Assembly (NCBI GenBank): GCA_020650975.1
Contig: JAIPMN010028785.1
Coordinates: 1-22,180 of the forward strand
DNA length: 22,180 bases
Source: Apostichopus californicus
Lineage: Eukaryota > Echinodermata > Holothuroidea > Aspidochirotida > Stichopodidae
Reading direction: 5' to 3'
Below are positions 20,772 through 22,180 of the stretch, one piece after another. Numbering within the stretch: the stretch's first letter is position 1; each line of letters starts with the position of its first letter. Position numbers and translations under genes: made by a program. Below the pieces are notes generated by a model. It was given only the letters and a program-made list of their open reading frames with translations. It was not told where the DNA came from and ran no database searches.

Positions 20772-20839
20772 ACTCACAGTCACATTCCAAATATCCAACC
20801 CAACCTCGTGTGAATCCTCAGATTTAAAGATAGAAATAA
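20772..20839 (-). other. Exon-like unit, copy 1 of 3
   Basis: Minus strand, after CACAG (AG 20840-20841): TT then codons for ISIFKSEDSHEVGLDIWNVT, followed by GTGAGT and GTAAGA, either of which could be a donor. Entry phase 1 matches the exit phase of the 21511-21648 candidate exon. Compared with copy 2, eight of 68 positions differ, and most differences change the amino acid. Confidence 0.27.
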
Positions 20840-20931
20840 CTGTGCCATTGTTCAAGTGTTTCCAAGGTGTACTATAGTATGTTGTTCCTTCTTTTTATTT
20901 CCTTCCAGTAAACATATAAAAATGTTCTTAC

Positions 20932-20999
20932 GCTCACAGGCACACTCATAATATCCAACCCAACCTCGTGTGAATCATCAGATTTAAAGAAGGAAATAA
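20932..20999 (-). other. Exon-like unit, copy 2 of 3
   Basis: Minus strand, after CACAG (AG 21000-21001): TT then ISFFKSDDSHEVGLDIMSVP and the donor-like GTGAGC/GTAAGA. The surrounding frame is open for about 48 codons, from a TAA just upstream to a TAG well past the donor, the longest of the three copies. Confidence 0.27.
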
Positions 21000-21091
21000 C
21001 TGTGCCATTGTTCAAGTGTTTCAAAGTTGTATTATAGTATGTTGTTCCTTCTTTTTATGTCCTTCCAGTATACATATAAACAATTTCATAC

Positions 21092-21159
21092 GCTGACAGG
21101 CACATTCATAATATCCAACTCAACCTCGTGTGAATCATCGGATTTAAAGAAGGAAACAA
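21092..21159 (-). other. Exon-like unit, copy 3 of 3
   Basis: Minus strand, after CACAG (AG 21160-21161): TT then VSFFKSDDSHEVELDIMNVP. The putative donor is GTATGA, weaker than in copies 1 and 2, and the alternative internal donor has become GTCAGC. The unspliced frame stops right there (TGA). It is the first copy in the direction of the putative gene. Confidence 0.25.
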
Positions 21160-21240
21160 CTGTGCCATTGTTCAAGTGTTTCCAAGTTGTACTATAGTAA
21201 GTAGTTCCTTTTTTTTATTTCCTTCCAGTATACATATACA

Positions 21241-21448
21241 ATTTAGAGAGGAGTCATATAATACCTCAACAAGAAGAATAACCCATATAAAAGGTGTTTT
21301 ATTAAGATGATAGGATACCAAACAGTCCAAGAATAACTAATATAAAAGGGGAAAACATGTTACAATGATAGGATATCCTATAAAATACATCTACACATAC
21401 AAAAGTCAATACATAAAACGATATAACAAACAAACTAAAACAAACATT
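21241..21448. other. Spacer between the 160-bp array and the candidate exon
   Basis: AT-rich, with an imperfect repeat of AATAA-CATATAAAAGG near 21279 and 21332. It would be intronic if the minus-strand gene model is right. Confidence 0.4.
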
Positions 21449-21510
21449 CTAAGTGCTCGGATGGAATTTATAAAGCAGCACTTTAAATAAATGAGTTTCT
21501 GTAAACTTAC

Positions 21511-21648
21511 GTTCGGTATTTAGTGGTGATTTCTGAGTTTTCTGCTCGATTTGTACAGAAGACGCAGTATAGAAAGAGTGATTCTGATCACTGTAGATCT
21601 TATTAGCAATTCTTGCAAACTCAGTTCTTGCAGCAGCATTTACTTTTT
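21511..21648 (-). CDS. Candidate internal exon of a minus-strand gene (138 bp)
   Basis: A minus-strand frame without ATG is open from 21703 to a TAG at 21449-21451 (84 codons). Within it, an acceptor (ATATACTTTTAG, AG at 21649-21650) and a consensus donor GTAAGT (from 21510) delimit 138 bp, phase 1 at both ends. The segment reads KVNAAARTEFARIANKIYSD, then QNHSFYTASSVQIEQK and TQKSPLNTE, a hydrophilic helical sequence without stops. Just before it the frame also reads SAIFNVDYNILLE, so the true acceptor may be upstream (CATCAG, about 21680). The product is not recognised. The best argument that it is real is the combination of coding-like composition and a strong donor. Confidence 0.4.
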
Positions 21649-22101
21649 CTAAAAGTATATTGTAATCTACATTAAATATAGCTGATGTGTGTTTGAGAAA
21701 CTTTCATTCTACTGTCTTTGCTTTTTGCAATATAACATGGTACCAGACAGGCAATGTATAGATCACATGTGCCAGGTTGATAAAAGTATTGAAAACATTT
21801 TACTAGGCATTTTGGTTAAAGAAAGACAAAACGTAAGCCACACTATATATTATATAATATATTGTTTTAATACCTTGATACTTTGCAAGAAAAGGTCAAA
21901 CTGTCGTCGCTGTATATTCCCAGTACTCAGTTTTGGAGGCTCTAGTCACCTCAGATCTCTCAATAATAGTACAATGCGATCTTGATAGAATGAGACCTTC
22001 ATGTGTTATGGTTTTATTTTCAAAAACAAATTTCCTTTGGGGGAGGGGGGAGGGTGGTTACGCAATAAAGTAATTGCGGTCACATGTTATAACTATGTCA
22101 T

Positions 22102-22180
22102 TTACAGAACACTGAAAATTTCATTGGTCAGTTTCAACAGAGCTCTTAGGAATTGTGCATATTCAGCAGTATCATCGGCA
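22102..22180 (-). CDS. Partial coding segment at right edge (host gene, unknown)
   Basis: The minus strand is open from the window edge to TAA at 22102-22104 and reads ADDTAEYAQFLRALLKLTNE, then IFSVL. The helical, acidic/hydrophobic pattern looks like genuine protein. Two readings fit. It may be a last exon, since an AATAAA lies 85 nt downstream on the same strand (22013-22018). Alternatively it may be an internal exon with a donor GTAAAT starting at 22105. The upstream part is outside the window, so neither start nor family can be given. Confidence 0.35.
   Translation of the reverse strand, partial: ADDTAEYAQFLRALLKLTNEIFSVL

Larger units (their letters stand above)
20757..21240 (-). repeat. 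Tandem array: three 160-bp units with an exon-like core
   Basis: Three copies repeat with an exact 160-bp period (for example CAACCTCGTG at 20801, 20961 and 21121). Identity is high across the whole unit, including parts that would be intronic. On the minus strand each copy carries an open segment beginning KHLNNGTV and continuing, in copy 2, ISFFKSDDSHEVGLDIM, then SVPVS; it is followed by a donor-like GTAAGA (copies 1 and 2) or GTATGA (copy 3). Bounded by the conserved CACAG, the exon-like parts are 20839-20772, 20999-20932 and 21159-21092 (68 nt each; 62 nt with the alternative donor GTGAGT in copy 1 or GTGAGC in copy 2). The plus strand also shows a CCTTCCAG acceptor-like end per unit, but its reading frames look less natural. 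Confidence 0.85.

Noticed and set aside
20612-20827. 71-codon plus frame with ATG
   Set aside because: It runs antisense into the first 160-bp unit, where the minus strand reads more like protein; no motif was seen.
20860-21235. Plus-strand CCTTCCAG acceptors repeated in each 160-bp unit
   Set aside because: Good polypyrimidine-AG ends, but the sequence after each one has no coding-like frame.
1-22180. tRNA, rRNA, snRNA or CRISPR array
   Set aside because: No paired A-box/B-box, cloverleaf, conserved rRNA/snRNA block or regularly spaced identical repeats with unique spacers were seen. The repeats present are contiguous tandem units.

Overview
The window reads as AT-rich eukaryotic, non-coding-dominated DNA from an animal, most likely a marine invertebrate. 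Reasons: no compact genes, no operons or ribosome-binding sites, many short tandem repeats and homopolymer tracts, splice-like signals, and a degenerate non-LTR retrotransposon of the L1-Tx1 type. That lineage is found in fishes, amphibians, lancelets, echinoderms, molluscs and cnidarians. The species cannot be named from the sequence.

Layout. 1-7.9 kb: mostly featureless AT-rich DNA with small tandem repeats (208-340, 2151-2430, 5980-6210), a pair of inverted dispersed repeat copies (2440-2500 and 3467-3526), a 24-bp palindrome, a perfect DR1 nuclear-receptor half-site pair (6986-6998) and two weak exon candidates on the + strand (1204-1358, 3289-3410). 7.9-8.8 kb: a probable solo LTR (7919-8813) with 7-bp inverted ends and a 4-bp target duplication. 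9.15-9.25 kb: a short decayed fragment resembling the C-terminal part of a Penelope-like reverse transcriptase, followed by a possible 57-bp exon. 9.8-13.7 kb: short repeats and otherwise nothing recognisable.

13.7-18.6 kb, minus strand: one nearly full-length but dead LINE. In its own direction it has a short 5' leader, ORF1 (coiled coil, RRM, C-terminal domain; 17743-18540), a T-rich spacer, then ORF2 with an apurinic-like endonuclease, reverse transcriptase, connection domain and C-terminal zinc knuckle (13765-17290). ORF1 would bind the RNA, and ORF2 would nick the target and copy the RNA. Stops, at least eight frame changes, a lost catalytic Asp in the endonuclease and a missing RT motif-B segment show it cannot move by itself.

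18.6-22.2 kb: low-complexity and tandem repeats (about 200-bp units at 20101-20585; 160-bp units at 20757-21240), and, on the minus strand, sequence that looks like pieces of a host gene entering from the right edge: an open frame at 22102-22180, an 84-codon ATG-less frame at 21449-21703 containing a 138-bp phase-1/phase-1 exon candidate, and an exon-like segment repeated in each 160-bp unit. The most interesting hypothesis is that these repeats are tandemly duplicated, possibly mutually exclusive exons. This is inference and needs RNA data. No complete intact gene, RNA gene or CRISPR array could be supported.
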